Below, piece after piece: positions 1 through 6,012 of a stretch of 13,974 bases of DNA. The DNA comes from JAMXLO01 sp036265005 (GTDB lineage Bacteria; Pseudomonadota; Alphaproteobacteria; Acetobacterales; Acetobacteraceae). The stretch lies in the NCBI GenBank assembly GCA_036265005.1, contig DATAPW010000290.1, positions 1 through 13,974 of the forward strand, written 5' to 3'. Within the stretch, counting starts at the first letter, position 1, and each line of letters opens with the position of its first letter. The notes beneath the pieces are model-generated. The model searched no databases. It had not been told where the DNA came from and saw only the letters and a program-made list of their open reading frames with translations. A program made the position numbers and the translations under genes.

Positions 1-234
1 TGGCACGGCATCTGACCCAGCCGCTACGGCGGTCGAAACCCACCGTCAATGCGATGTCCGCCAAACCGGCTGGTCCACCGCCGCGGTCAAGGCCGAAAGC
101 CGCCGAAGGCGGGGGGCCGACAGGCCCAGCCTTGAGCACGGCGGTGGACCAGCCGACAATCAAAACGTCGCAGCGAGCGCCGTTAACGCTCATGACGGTC
201 GCTCGCAATGACAGCCGAACGGGAGACCTGCGCG
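1..234. other. Non-coding leader upstream of the rraA-like gene
   Basis: No convincing gene is seen here. Reading frames that cross this stretch match no family and are lost to the rraA-like gene downstream. The main content is the inverted repeat at 67-155. A short GC-rich tract with the word CGCTCGCAATGAC (about 200-212) resembles dispersed repeats common in proteobacterial intergenic DNA, but I cannot confirm that. A GGGAG ribosome-binding site sits at the right-hand end, just before the ATG at 235. No clear sigma-70 promoter was found. Confidence 0.6.
67..155. repeat. 27-bp near-perfect inverted repeat with inner hairpin
   Basis: The arms are 67-93 and 129-155. They are complementary over 27 positions with two mismatches, both near position 84 of the left arm. 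The 35-nt centre holds a smaller stem (CCGCC-GAA-GGCGG). There is no T-run on either side, so it is not a standard intrinsic terminator. It could be a dispersed palindromic (REP/RPE-like) element, a terminator working without a U-tract, or a regulatory RNA structure upstream of the rraA-like gene. A single copy in the window does not decide between these. Confidence 0.7.
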
Positions 235-903
235 ATGAACCAAAGCCTGCCGCCGCCGGACGAATTGCGCCGCCTGCTCTACACGCCGGTGCTGTCCGAC
301 GTGCTCGACAGCTTCAGCCTGATGCACCAGGCGTTGCGTCCCTTTGTCCGGCCACTCGATGAAACACTTGTGTTGTTCGGCCGCGTTCGCACCGGCCGCT
401 ATGCAGTGACAGGCGCCGTTGCGGCAGGCCGCAACCCGTACCAACTCGAGATGGACCTGATCGACGACCTGAAGCCAGGCGAAGTACCGGTGCTGGCCTG
501 CGGCGGCCCGACCGACTGGATCGCTCCCTGGGGCGAACTGCTCTCCACTGCCGCGCGCGCCCGTGGTGCCGAAGGCTGCGTCACCGACGGCCTGGTGCGC
601 GACGTGGCGCGCATCCGTGCGATGCGCTTCCCGGTATTTCACGGCGGCATCGGCCCGCTCGACACCAAGGGCCGTGCCGAGATGCAGGAGAAGGATGTAC
701 CGATCGAGATCGCCGGCGTACGTGTCTCGCCGGGCGACTGGGTGATGGGCGATGTCGATGGCGTCGTCTTCGTGCCAGCCGACAAGGCGCCTGCAGTCTT
801 CCGCACCGCGCTCGACAAGATCGTCGCCGAAGACACCACGCGCCAGGAACTCGAGGCAGGCGACTCGCTGCACGCGGTCTATGCACGGCACGGCGTGTTG
901 TAG
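235..903 (+). CDS. RraA / HMG-aldolase family protein
   Basis: A 222-residue protein of the RraA-like superfamily, which includes RNase E regulator RraA, 4-hydroxy-4-methyl-2-oxoglutarate/oxaloacetate aldolases and proteins misnamed dimethylmenaquinone methyltransferase. The family core is clear: a WGELLS segment (residues 99-104) followed by TDGLVRD (117-123). Glu101 and Arg122-Asp123 are spaced by 20 residues, matching the acidic-X20-Arg-Asp metal and substrate site described for the aldolases, so a divalent-metal aldolase or decarboxylase role on a small 2-oxo acid is likelier than RNase E inhibition. The ATG at 235 is preferred to the in-frame ATG at 208 because GGGAG lies 9 nt before it. 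It stands alone and is followed by 173 bp before the HU gene. The substrate is not predictable from context. Confidence 0.88.
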   Translation: MNQSLPPPDELRRLLYTPVLSDVLDSFSLMHQALRPFVRPLDETLVLFGRVRTGRYAVTGAVAAGRNPYQLEMDLIDDLKPGEVPVLACGGPTDWIAPWGELLSTAARARGAEGCVTDGLVRDVARIRAMRFPVFHGGIGPLDTKGRAEMQEKDVPIEIAGVRVSPGDWVMGDVDGVVFVPADKAPAVFRTALDKIVAEDTTRQELEAGDSLHAVYARHGVL

Positions 904-1076
904 CCGGGCTGTTCGGCGAAAGCCCTAGAGGGGCTGGCGCAACTCGCACGGCCCGTCTAATACCATTGCAACGACGCGGCGATTCGGCCGGCGCCGTAAC
1001 CAGTCCTGAACGGTGCGGCACGAGTGGATGCGTTGCCGGCGGCCGCGTAATCAACTTGATCGAACGAGGAGACAGC
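904..1076. other. Intergenic region between rraA-like and HU genes
   Basis: A 173-bp spacer. An AGCCC at 921-925 can pair either with GGGCT at 906-910 or with GGGCT at 931-935, giving two mutually exclusive 5-bp hairpins. Neither is followed by a T-run, so terminator status is doubtful. A TAATAC-like box near 959 might be a -10 element for the HU gene, but no good -35 partner is visible. The HU ribosome-binding site (GAGGAG, spacing about 6 nt) is at the right-hand end. Confidence 0.4.
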
Positions 1077-1346
1077 ATGTCGAAAGCCTTCATCGCCCAG
1101 GTGCTCCAGGAGTCGGCCGAGCTGACCGGGGCCGCATCGAATCGTGCCGCCGGCGACCTGATGGATGCCATCGTCAAGGAGCTGAAGAAGGAAGGGAAGT
1201 TCACGCTGCCGAGTTTCGGTACCTTCACTGTGCGCAAGACCAAGGCTCGCAAGGGCCTCAATCCGCGCACCGGTGAATCGATCAAGGTGAAGGCCGGCAA
1301 GACCGTGCGCTTCAAGGCGTCACCGACATTGAAGAAGACCGTCTGA
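1077..1346 (+). CDS. HU family DNA-binding protein
   Basis: An 89-residue histone-like nucleoid protein, the usual length for HU/IHF subunits (about 90). It has the N-terminal helical dimerisation region (residues 1-40), the signature LPSFGTFTV (44-52) and the DNA-binding beta-arm with NPRTGE (62-67), in which Pro63 is the residue expected to intercalate into DNA. It should act in the nucleoid as a dimer, bending DNA with little sequence specificity. The ATG at 1077 is chosen because it follows the strong ribosome-binding site GAGGAG and matches the usual HU start; the frame stays open upstream to 966, but those residues resemble no HU. The gene is followed by a terminator-like hairpin at 1367-1398. 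HU versus an IHF subunit cannot be settled by eye, but the sequence looks more HU-like. Confidence 0.93.
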   Translation: MSKAFIAQVLQESAELTGAASNRAAGDLMDAIVKELKKEGKFTLPSFGTFTVRKTKARKGLNPRTGESIKVKAGKTVRFKASPTLKKTV

Positions 1347-1366
1347 ACAGCGACCCATCGCCGACC

Positions 1367-1404
1367 AGGGCCAGGAGCGCGTGATGCGTCCTGGCTCTTT
1401 CCTT
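1367..1404 (+). terminator. Hairpin after HU gene that also covers the MFS start
   Basis: GCCAGGA (1370-1376) pairs with TCCTGGC (1389-1395). CGC (1378-1380) pairs with GCG (1386-1388) after a single bulged G, and AGG/TCT extends the base, leaving a 5-nt loop. The stem is followed by the pyrimidine-rich TTTCCTTG, so it looks like a moderate intrinsic terminator 20 nt after the HU stop. The same hairpin contains the ribosome-binding site AGGAG (1373-1377) and start codon (1384) of the MFS gene, so it could instead sequester that start. Confidence 0.5.
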
Positions 1405-2784
1405 GTCGCGCGTCCCGGCTTCGGCGTGCTGGTGGTCGCACTCGGCACGCTGGTCGTGCCGTTCGACTCGTCGGTCAACTTCGCCTTCCCCTACATCACG
1501 CGCGCATTCGGCCTGCCGATACCGGCAATCCAATGGGTGGTGATCGCCTATACGCTTACCTACGCCGCACTGATGCTGGTGTTCGGACGTGTCGGCGACA
1601 TGTTGGGCTATCGCCGCATCTTCCTCGCCGGCAGCGGCTGGAGCGCCATCGCTTTTGTGCTGTGCGCGATGGCGCCAAGTTACGGCGCGCTGCTTGCCGC
1701 GCGCGTGCTGCAAGGCATCGGCGCGGCGCTGGTACTGAGTTGCGGACCGGCGTTGGCGACCAGCCTGTATCCCGAATCAGCGCGCACGCGAATCCTCGGA
1801 CTCTACACGATGGTCATCGGCCTCGGCGGTGCACTGGGACCGCCGATCGCCGGACTGCTCGTGCCGATCATCGACTGGCCCGCAGTGTTCTGGTTCCGCG
1901 CGCCGCTCGCGTTGTCGGCTTTCGTGCTGGCCTGGCTTCTGCCAGCCGACACGCGCCCCGCGGTGCGGGAAAAATTCGATGCGGCAGGCGGCGCTCTGCT
2001 GGTGCTGGCGATCAGCGCAATGCTGCTCGCGCTCAACCAGTTGCAGCATATCGGAGAACGGCGTGGCTGGTTCATCGCCTCGGCACTCGCATGCCTGCTG
2101 GCGGTCGGCGGCTTCATAGCGCAGGAGACGCGAACCCAGCGGCCGATCATCAGCCTGCGTTATTTCCGCGATTTCGATTTCTCGCTGCTGAATGCTGGAC
2201 ATGCGGCGCTCAGCCTGGCCGGCTTCTCGGTGCTGCTGCTGGTGCCGTTCTACCTGAGCCGGTTCGGCGGACTGACCGCGCATACCACGGGATTGCTGCT
2301 GGCATGCTCGCCCGCCGGCACCGCCGTGGCGGCGCCGCTCGCCGCGCGGCTGGCGGCACGCATACCGCCACGCCTGCTCGCGGTGATCGGTGCGGCCGCC
2401 ATGGCGATCGGTCAGGTGCTGATCGGTTCGGCCGATGCGACGCCGGACATTCCGCCGCTGGCGGGGGCGATGGCGTTGCAGGGATTCGGCGTCGGGCTGT
2501 TCCAGGTGGCGTATTTCGACATCGTCACGACGTCGATTCCGCGCGCCGATCGTGGCGTGGCCGGCAGCCTGGTGATGATGACCCGCACGGTCGGCGTGGT
2601 GACCGGTGCGACGGTGCTGATGCTGCTGTTCCAGACCTGGCGCGGCATGGCCGAGGCAAATGGTGCGACGGAGATCCCTGCGTTCCTGTCAGGCTTCGGC
2701 GGCACGTTCCGCGTGGCGGCGGCGCTGCCGGCGCTGGTGGTCCTGTTGGGTCTGCTGCGCGGCTGGGGACGCCGACGGGGCTGA
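1384..2784 (+). CDS. MFS transporter, DHA2 (EmrB/QacA)-like
   Basis: A 466-residue integral membrane protein, matching the length and about 14 hydrophobic spans of the DHA2 drug:H+ antiporter family. Visible family features are a charged FDSSVNFAFP segment in the first span (residues 27-36, equivalent to the LDxTIVNVALP motif), the motif A loop GRVGDMLGYRR (68-78) and a motif C-like GLGGALGPPIAG (146-157) in span five. It is expected in the inner membrane, exporting small hydrophobic compounds with proton exchange; the substrate is unknown. The ATG at 1384 is preferred to the GTG at 1381 because AGGAG then lies 6 nt upstream. Both sit inside the hairpin described at 1367-1398. It converges on the complex I gene with a 15-bp gap. 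There is no paired membrane-fusion protein or regulator nearby. Confidence 0.9.
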   Translation: MRPGSFLVARPGFGVLVVALGTLVVPFDSSVNFAFPYITRAFGLPIPAIQWVVIAYTLTYAALMLVFGRVGDMLGYRRIFLAGSGWSAIAFVLCAMAPSYGALLAARVLQGIGAALVLSCGPALATSLYPESARTRILGLYTMVIGLGGALGPPIAGLLVPIIDWPAVFWFRAPLALSAFVLAWLLPADTRPAVREKFDAAGGALLVLAISAMLLALNQLQHIGERRGWFIASALACLLAVGGFIAQETRTQRPIISLRYFRDFDFSLLNAGHAALSLAGFSVLLLVPFYLSRFGGLTAHTTGLLLACSPAGTAVAAPLAARLAARIPPRLLAVIGAAAMAIGQVLIGSADATPDIPPLAGAMALQGFGVGLFQVAYFDIVTTSIPRADRGVAGSLVMMTRTVGVVTGATVLMLLFQTWRGMAEANGATEIPAFLSGFGGTFRVAAALPALVVLLGLLRGWGRRRG

Positions 2785-2799
2785 TCGGCGAACCTCGTG

Positions 2800-3105
2800 T
2801 CAGTGCGTCCAGTTCTCGATGCGGCCATAGCGGAAATTATCGGCATACGCCTTCGGCTTCACCCGCCTCGGCTGCGCAATCTCCAGGTTGAAGGCGATGC
2901 CTTGCTTCTCGGCATACGCCACCGCCTCGTCCCGTGTCGGGAAACTCAGCCGGACCTGCGCCTGCGTATCGCCACTGCCGATCCAGCCCATCAGCGGGTC
3001 CGGCCGCAGTGGCGACGTCGGCTCGAAATCCAGCACCCATTCGTGGGTCCCGGCCCGGCCGGACTGCATGGCGTTCTTCGGCGGCTGATAGATGCGGGCC
3101 CGCAT
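2800..3105 (-). CDS. Complex I NDUFS4-type accessory subunit
   Basis: A 101-residue protein of the ETC complex I subunit conserved-region family, the bacterial counterpart of mitochondrial NDUFS4 (18 kDa). Recognisable blocks are RIYQPPKNAMQSG near the start (residues 4-16), HEWVLDFEP (21-29), MGWIGSGDT (39-47), FPTRDEAVAYAEKQGI (55-70) and the C-terminal YADNFRYGRIENWTH. It should be a peripheral subunit on the cytoplasmic arm of NADH:quinone oxidoreductase, aiding assembly or stability; the core nuo genes are elsewhere. AGGTG lies just before the ATG. It begins 18 nt after the 3' CCA of tRNA-Pro on the same strand, so the two may share a transcript. The family is found mainly in alphaproteobacteria and mitochondria, which supports the taxonomic call. 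Confidence 0.92.
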   Translation of the reverse strand: MRARIYQPPKNAMQSGRAGTHEWVLDFEPTSPLRPDPLMGWIGSGDTQAQVRLSFPTRDEAVAYAEKQGIAFNLEIAQPRRVKPKAYADNFRYGRIENWTH

Positions 3106-3123
3106 GACACCTCACGTTGCAAC

Positions 3124-3201
3124 TGGTCGGGGCGGCGGGATTCGAACCCACGACCTCCTGTACCCAAAACAGGCGCGCTGACCAGGCTGCGCCACGCCCC
3201 G
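3124..3201 (-). tRNA. tRNA-Pro (anticodon TGG)
   Basis: A complete cloverleaf on the minus strand. The acceptor stem CGGGGCG (from 3201) pairs with CGCCCCG. The D arm is GCGC/GCGC, the anticodon arm is CCTGT/ACAGG with loop TTTGGGT giving anticodon TGG, and the T arm is GTGGG/CCCGC with loop TTCGAAT. Discriminator A is followed by an encoded CCA (3126-3124). It reads CCN proline codons. It lies between the DUF192 gene (46 nt upstream) and the complex I subunit gene, all on one strand. Confidence 0.97.
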
Positions 3202-3224
3202 AAACTTAGGGCCGGAACCTATGG

Positions 3225-3242
3225 GCGCCGGGCGGCCGGCGC
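3225..3242 (-). other. GC-rich hairpin between DUF192 gene and tRNA-Pro
   Basis: GCGCCGG (3225-3231) pairs perfectly with CCGGCGC (3236-3242) around a 4-nt loop, just after the DUF192 stop on the minus strand. No T-run follows, so it may be a weak terminator, an RNA processing or stability structure ahead of the tRNA, or chance in GC-rich DNA. Confidence 0.4.
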
Positions 3243-3248
3243 AAGGGA

Positions 3249-3728
3249 TCAGGCCGCGTTGCCGAAAATCCGCTGCTGCACCTTGTCGCCCACCCGGATG
3301 TTCAGCCGCGCCGTGGTGCCTGCCGCCAGCTCCAGCGTGGCGCGCACCGGGCCGCGGCTGTCGACGATCGCCAGGCTTTCCGGCACGGTGTTCTCCGCGA
3401 TCGAGCGGATGCTGCCGTCGGGATTGATGAACACCATGTCCAGCGGCGCAATCGTGTTGCGCATCCACATCTGCGAATCGCGCGGCGCGCCCCAATCGAA
3501 CAGCATGCCGCCATCGGCCGGCACAGTCGGCCGGAACATCAGCCCCACGGTCTGCTGGTCTGGCGTGATCGCCATTTCGACGTTGAAGTCGTGCCGCACG
3601 CCATCACGCGTGATGATGACCAGCTTCTCCTTCGGCAGCTCCGGCTGCGGGCCGGTTGGATTGACCGGTTGCGCGCTGACCGGCAGCGGCGCCAGGGCCA
3701 GGAGGCTCAGCAGGAGACGGCGCTTCAT
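3249..3728 (-). CDS. Exported DUF192 family protein
   Basis: A 159-residue protein with an N-terminal signal peptide (basic MKRR, hydrophobic core, likely cleavage after Ala19 in VSA-Q) and one DUF192 domain (about residues 35-155). Domain landmarks are VGLMFRP (61-67), GGMLFDWG (73-80), QMWMRNT (86-92) and PLDMVFIN (95-102). The mature protein should be periplasmic or secreted; its biochemical function is unknown. The ATG at 3728 overlaps the stop of the deacetylase gene as ATGA, so translation is probably coupled. The frame remains open far upstream, but that part is a shadow of the deacetylase gene. It is followed by a GC hairpin and then tRNA-Pro. Family assignment is secure, function is not. 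Confidence 0.9.
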   Translation of the reverse strand: MKRRLLLSLLALAPLPVSAQPVNPTGPQPELPKEKLVIITRDGVRHDFNVEMAITPDQQTVGLMFRPTVPADGGMLFDWGAPRDSQMWMRNTIAPLDMVFINPDGSIRSIAENTVPESLAIVDSRGPVRATLELAAGTTARLNIRVGDKVQQRIFGNAA

Positions 3729-4840
3729 GCGGGCAGTCCTTCCTCGAAAGCACGTTCGGCGAGTTCGCGCACCAGCGGTCGCACCGGCCCCTCGCGTGGC
3801 GCATCGCGCAGCGTGGTGAACCAATGCTCCGGCGGATTGCGGCCTGCCGCCCGGGAGTAGCTCAATGCCCGCAGCACGCGCTCGGCCGGAGGCGGCAGCC
3901 GGTCGGGAATCGCGGCGTCGTTCAACACCCCCCAGATGGCAGCCCAGCAGCGGCCGACTGCAAACGGGTTGTAGCCGCCGCCACCCAGCACGACCAGCCG
4001 CGGCGCCTGGCGTTTCATGGCGGCGACCACTGCGAGATGCGCGTTGTTCGACAGCGACAGCTTCGCCAACGGGTCTTCCTCCAGGGCATCGGCGCCGGCC
4101 TGCAGCATGATCGCCTGGGGTTGCCGGGCCTCGATCAGCGGCACCACCGCGTGGTCCATCAGCCAGCGGAATTCGCTGTCGTTGCAGCCCTGCGGCACCG
4201 GGAAGTTGCGTGCTGCCCCGCCTGCCCTGTCGCCCGCGGATCCGGTGAACGGCCAGCGCCCCGCCTCGTGCACGCTGATGGTCAGCACGCGGCCATCGTC
4301 GTGGAAAGCATCCTGCACGCCATCGCCGTGATGCGCGTCGATGTCGAGGTAGACGATGTTGTCCAGCCCCAGGTCGAGCCACCTCAGCAGGCCGAGTACC
4401 GGATCGTTGAGGAAGCAGAACCCCGCGGCGCGATCCGGCCGTCCGTGATGCGTGCCCCCGCCCGGGCAGTGCACGACACCGCCATCAAGTGTCAGCTCCG
4501 CGGCCAGCATCACGCCGCCGGCCGAGATCGCCGGACGGCGGAATACTTCGCGATAGACCGGATTGCCGTCGGCGCCGATGCGGAACCGGGCGCGATCGGC
4601 ATCCGACACCGACTGCGTCGCCTCCGCGCGCTGCAACGCTTCGACGTAATCCGCAGTGTGGAACCGCAGCAGGTCGGCGACACTCGCCATCGGCGCCTCG
4701 ACATAGGCCGCCTCGGGCAGCCAGCCCAGCGCACGGCACAGATCCGTGCAGGTGGAGACACGCGGGACCGCCAACGGATGCTTCGGACCGTAGCTGGAGC
4801 GGCGGTAGATCTCGCTGCCGATATAGCGTGCCCTAATCAC
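3725..4840 (-). CDS. Histone deacetylase / AcuC family deacetylase
   Basis: A 371-residue class I/II-type zinc deacetylase fold (AcuC, acetoin-utilisation family). Active-site parts are intact: the tandem histidines His131-His132 in GGTHHG, the zinc ligands Asp168 and His170 in LDIDAHHGDG (165-174), Asp251 in QAGAD (247-251) with the following DPL, and the catalytic tyrosine Tyr290 in GGGGYN (286-291). It should be a cytoplasmic hydrolase removing acyl groups from protein lysines or small acetylated amines; possible targets include acyl-CoA synthetases, as for AcuC, though no synthetase gene is nearby. The GTG start at 4840 overlaps the TGA of the prpB-like gene as GTGA, and its own stop overlaps the DUF192 start, so the three genes form a coupled operon. 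An acetylpolyamine amidohydrolase role cannot be excluded. Confidence 0.9.
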   Translation of the reverse strand: MIRARYIGSEIYRRSSYGPKHPLAVPRVSTCTDLCRALGWLPEAAYVEAPMASVADLLRFHTADYVEALQRAEATQSVSDADRARFRIGADGNPVYREVFRRPAISAGGVMLAAELTLDGGVVHCPGGGTHHGRPDRAAGFCFLNDPVLGLLRWLDLGLDNIVYLDIDAHHGDGVQDAFHDDGRVLTISVHEAGRWPFTGSAGDRAGGAARNFPVPQGCNDSEFRWLMDHAVVPLIEARQPQAIMLQAGADALEEDPLAKLSLSNNAHLAVVAAMKRQAPRLVVLGGGGYNPFAVGRCWAAIWGVLNDAAIPDRLPPPAERVLRALSYSRAAGRNPPEHWFTTLRDAPREGPVRPLVRELAERAFEEGLPA

Positions 4841-5757
4841 TGACGCTGCGGCATCCCCTCCGGAATCACTGTCGTGACGATGCTGGCGTCCAGTGCCTCA
4901 TAGTCGTGGTAGCCGATCGCCTCATACAGCTCCGCGCGGGTTTGCATGCGTTCGACCATACGCTGCGTGCCGCCGTCGCGGCCGATCGCTGCATACAATT
5001 CAGCCTGCGCCTTGTTGGCAACGCGCAGCGAGCTGACCGGCCAGATCACCATCTTGAATCCCATGTCCTGGAATTCCGCCGCGGTGAAGAACGGCGTGCG
5101 GCCGAACTCGGTCATGTTGGCGAGCAGCGGCGCATCGACGCGCGAGGCGAAGGTGCGGAACATCTCCGCGGTGGTCAGCGCCTCGGGGAAGATCGCATCG
5201 GCGCCGGCGTCCAGATAGAGCTTCGCGCGCGCCACTGCGCCGTCCATGCCTTCGCTCGCCGCGGCGTCGGTGCGCGCGACGATGACCAGATGCCGGCGCG
5301 CCCGGCGTGCGGCGGCGATCTTGGCGGCCATGTCGTGCGCATCGGCCAGCTTCTTGTCGTTCAGGTGGCCGCATTTCTTCGGCAGCAACTGGTCCTCGAT
5401 ATGCACTGCCGCGGCGCCGGCGTCTTCGAACGACCGCACCATGTGCATCACGTTGAGCGCCTCGCCATAGCCGGTGTCGCCATCCACCAGCAGCGGGACG
5501 CCTGTCGCACGGGTGATCTGGCGGACGAAGAAGCACACCTCGTCCACTGTGATCATCCCGAGATCCGGTATGCCCATCGACGCCGTCATCGCGGCGCCTG
5601 AGAGGTACAGTGCCTCGAACCCGGCTGCCTTGGCCTGCAGGCCGGCCATGCCGTTATGCGCACCTGGCATCTGCAGGATGCCTGGCCGCGAGAGCAGGGC
5701 ACGGAACCGCTCACCGGCGGGGGCGGTGGGGAGGTCGGCGGCAACCAGATACGTCAT
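4837..5757 (-). CDS. prpB: Methylisocitrate lyase (isocitrate lyase/PEP mutase family)
   Basis: A 306-residue TIM-barrel lyase, close to the roughly 296 residues of E. coli PrpB. Diagnostic sites are SGAAMTASMGIPD (residues 53-65), the metal-binding VDGDTGYG (91-98), VHIEDQ (118-123) and the catalytic-cysteine loop KKCGH (127-131, Cys129). These fit cleavage of 2-methylisocitrate to pyruvate and succinate in propionate breakdown. The ATG at 5757 is chosen over the longer frame because GGAG lies about 8 nt upstream and the PrpB-like sequence starts shortly after it. No prpC or prpD is in the window, so a related C-C or P-C lyase of the family, such as an oxaloacetate hydrolase or phosphonopyruvate enzyme, remains possible; the KKCGH loop favours PrpB. 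It is the first gene of the coupled prpB-deacetylase-DUF192 unit. Confidence 0.85.
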   Translation of the reverse strand: MTYLVAADLPTAPAGERFRALLSRPGILQMPGAHNGMAGLQAKAAGFEALYLSGAAMTASMGIPDLGMITVDEVCFFVRQITRATGVPLLVDGDTGYGEALNVMHMVRSFEDAGAAAVHIEDQLLPKKCGHLNDKKLADAHDMAAKIAAARRARRHLVIVARTDAAASEGMDGAVARAKLYLDAGADAIFPEALTTAEMFRTFASRVDAPLLANMTEFGRTPFFTAAEFQDMGFKMVIWPVSSLRVANKAQAELYAAIGRDGGTQRMVERMQTRAELYEAIGYHDYEALDASIVTTVIPEGMPQRQ

Positions 5758-6012
5758 GGCGCAGTCTCCGAAGCTGGACCTGTCCCGGCATAGCTGAAGG
5801 CGGGCCGGAAAAACAGGCGGCGCCGGGGGCCATGCCGCAACCGGCATTCCCGGGAGCGGCAGTAACCCGAGATGGACGATGAAATTGCGGTGCGGCACTG
5901 ATTGGGCGGGTATCCAAAACGTGCGCAGACAGTGCCGTGGACCTGGATGCGCGCCTGCGCGAGCATGACGACGGGGGGTGCAGGGGTTGGTGCGCCGTGC
6001 CGCGGCCCGGCG
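5758..6012. other. Intergenic region upstream of prpB-like gene
   Basis: A 255-bp spacer between two same-strand minus genes. It should hold the promoter of the prpB-deacetylase-DUF192 unit and the end of the antiporter transcript. No convincing sigma-70 or sigma-54 promoter was found by eye. A candidate hairpin is at 5823-5853. No gene of recognisable family was seen on either strand. Confidence 0.5.
5809..5853 (-). terminator. Possible hairpin/terminator ahead of prpB-like gene
   Basis: ATGCCG (5832-5837) pairs with CGGCAT (5842-5847) over a CAAC loop, and an outer CCGGG/CCCGG pair (5823-5827 with 5849-5853) extends it across an asymmetric internal loop. On the minus strand a run of five T (5813-5809) follows, but 9 nt after the stem, which is far for a standard intrinsic terminator. 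It could end antiporter transcripts or be a leader structure of the prpB-like gene. Confidence 0.3.

Noticed and set aside
190..891. Long minus-strand open frame opposite the rraA-like gene
   Set aside because: It is the antisense shadow of a well-supported gene in GC-rich DNA, with Arg/His/Ala-rich composition and no family features.
2797..3819. 340-codon plus-strand frame over the complex I gene, tRNA and DUF192 gene
   Set aside because: It crosses a clear tRNA and opposes two recognised minus-strand genes, so it cannot be a real protein.
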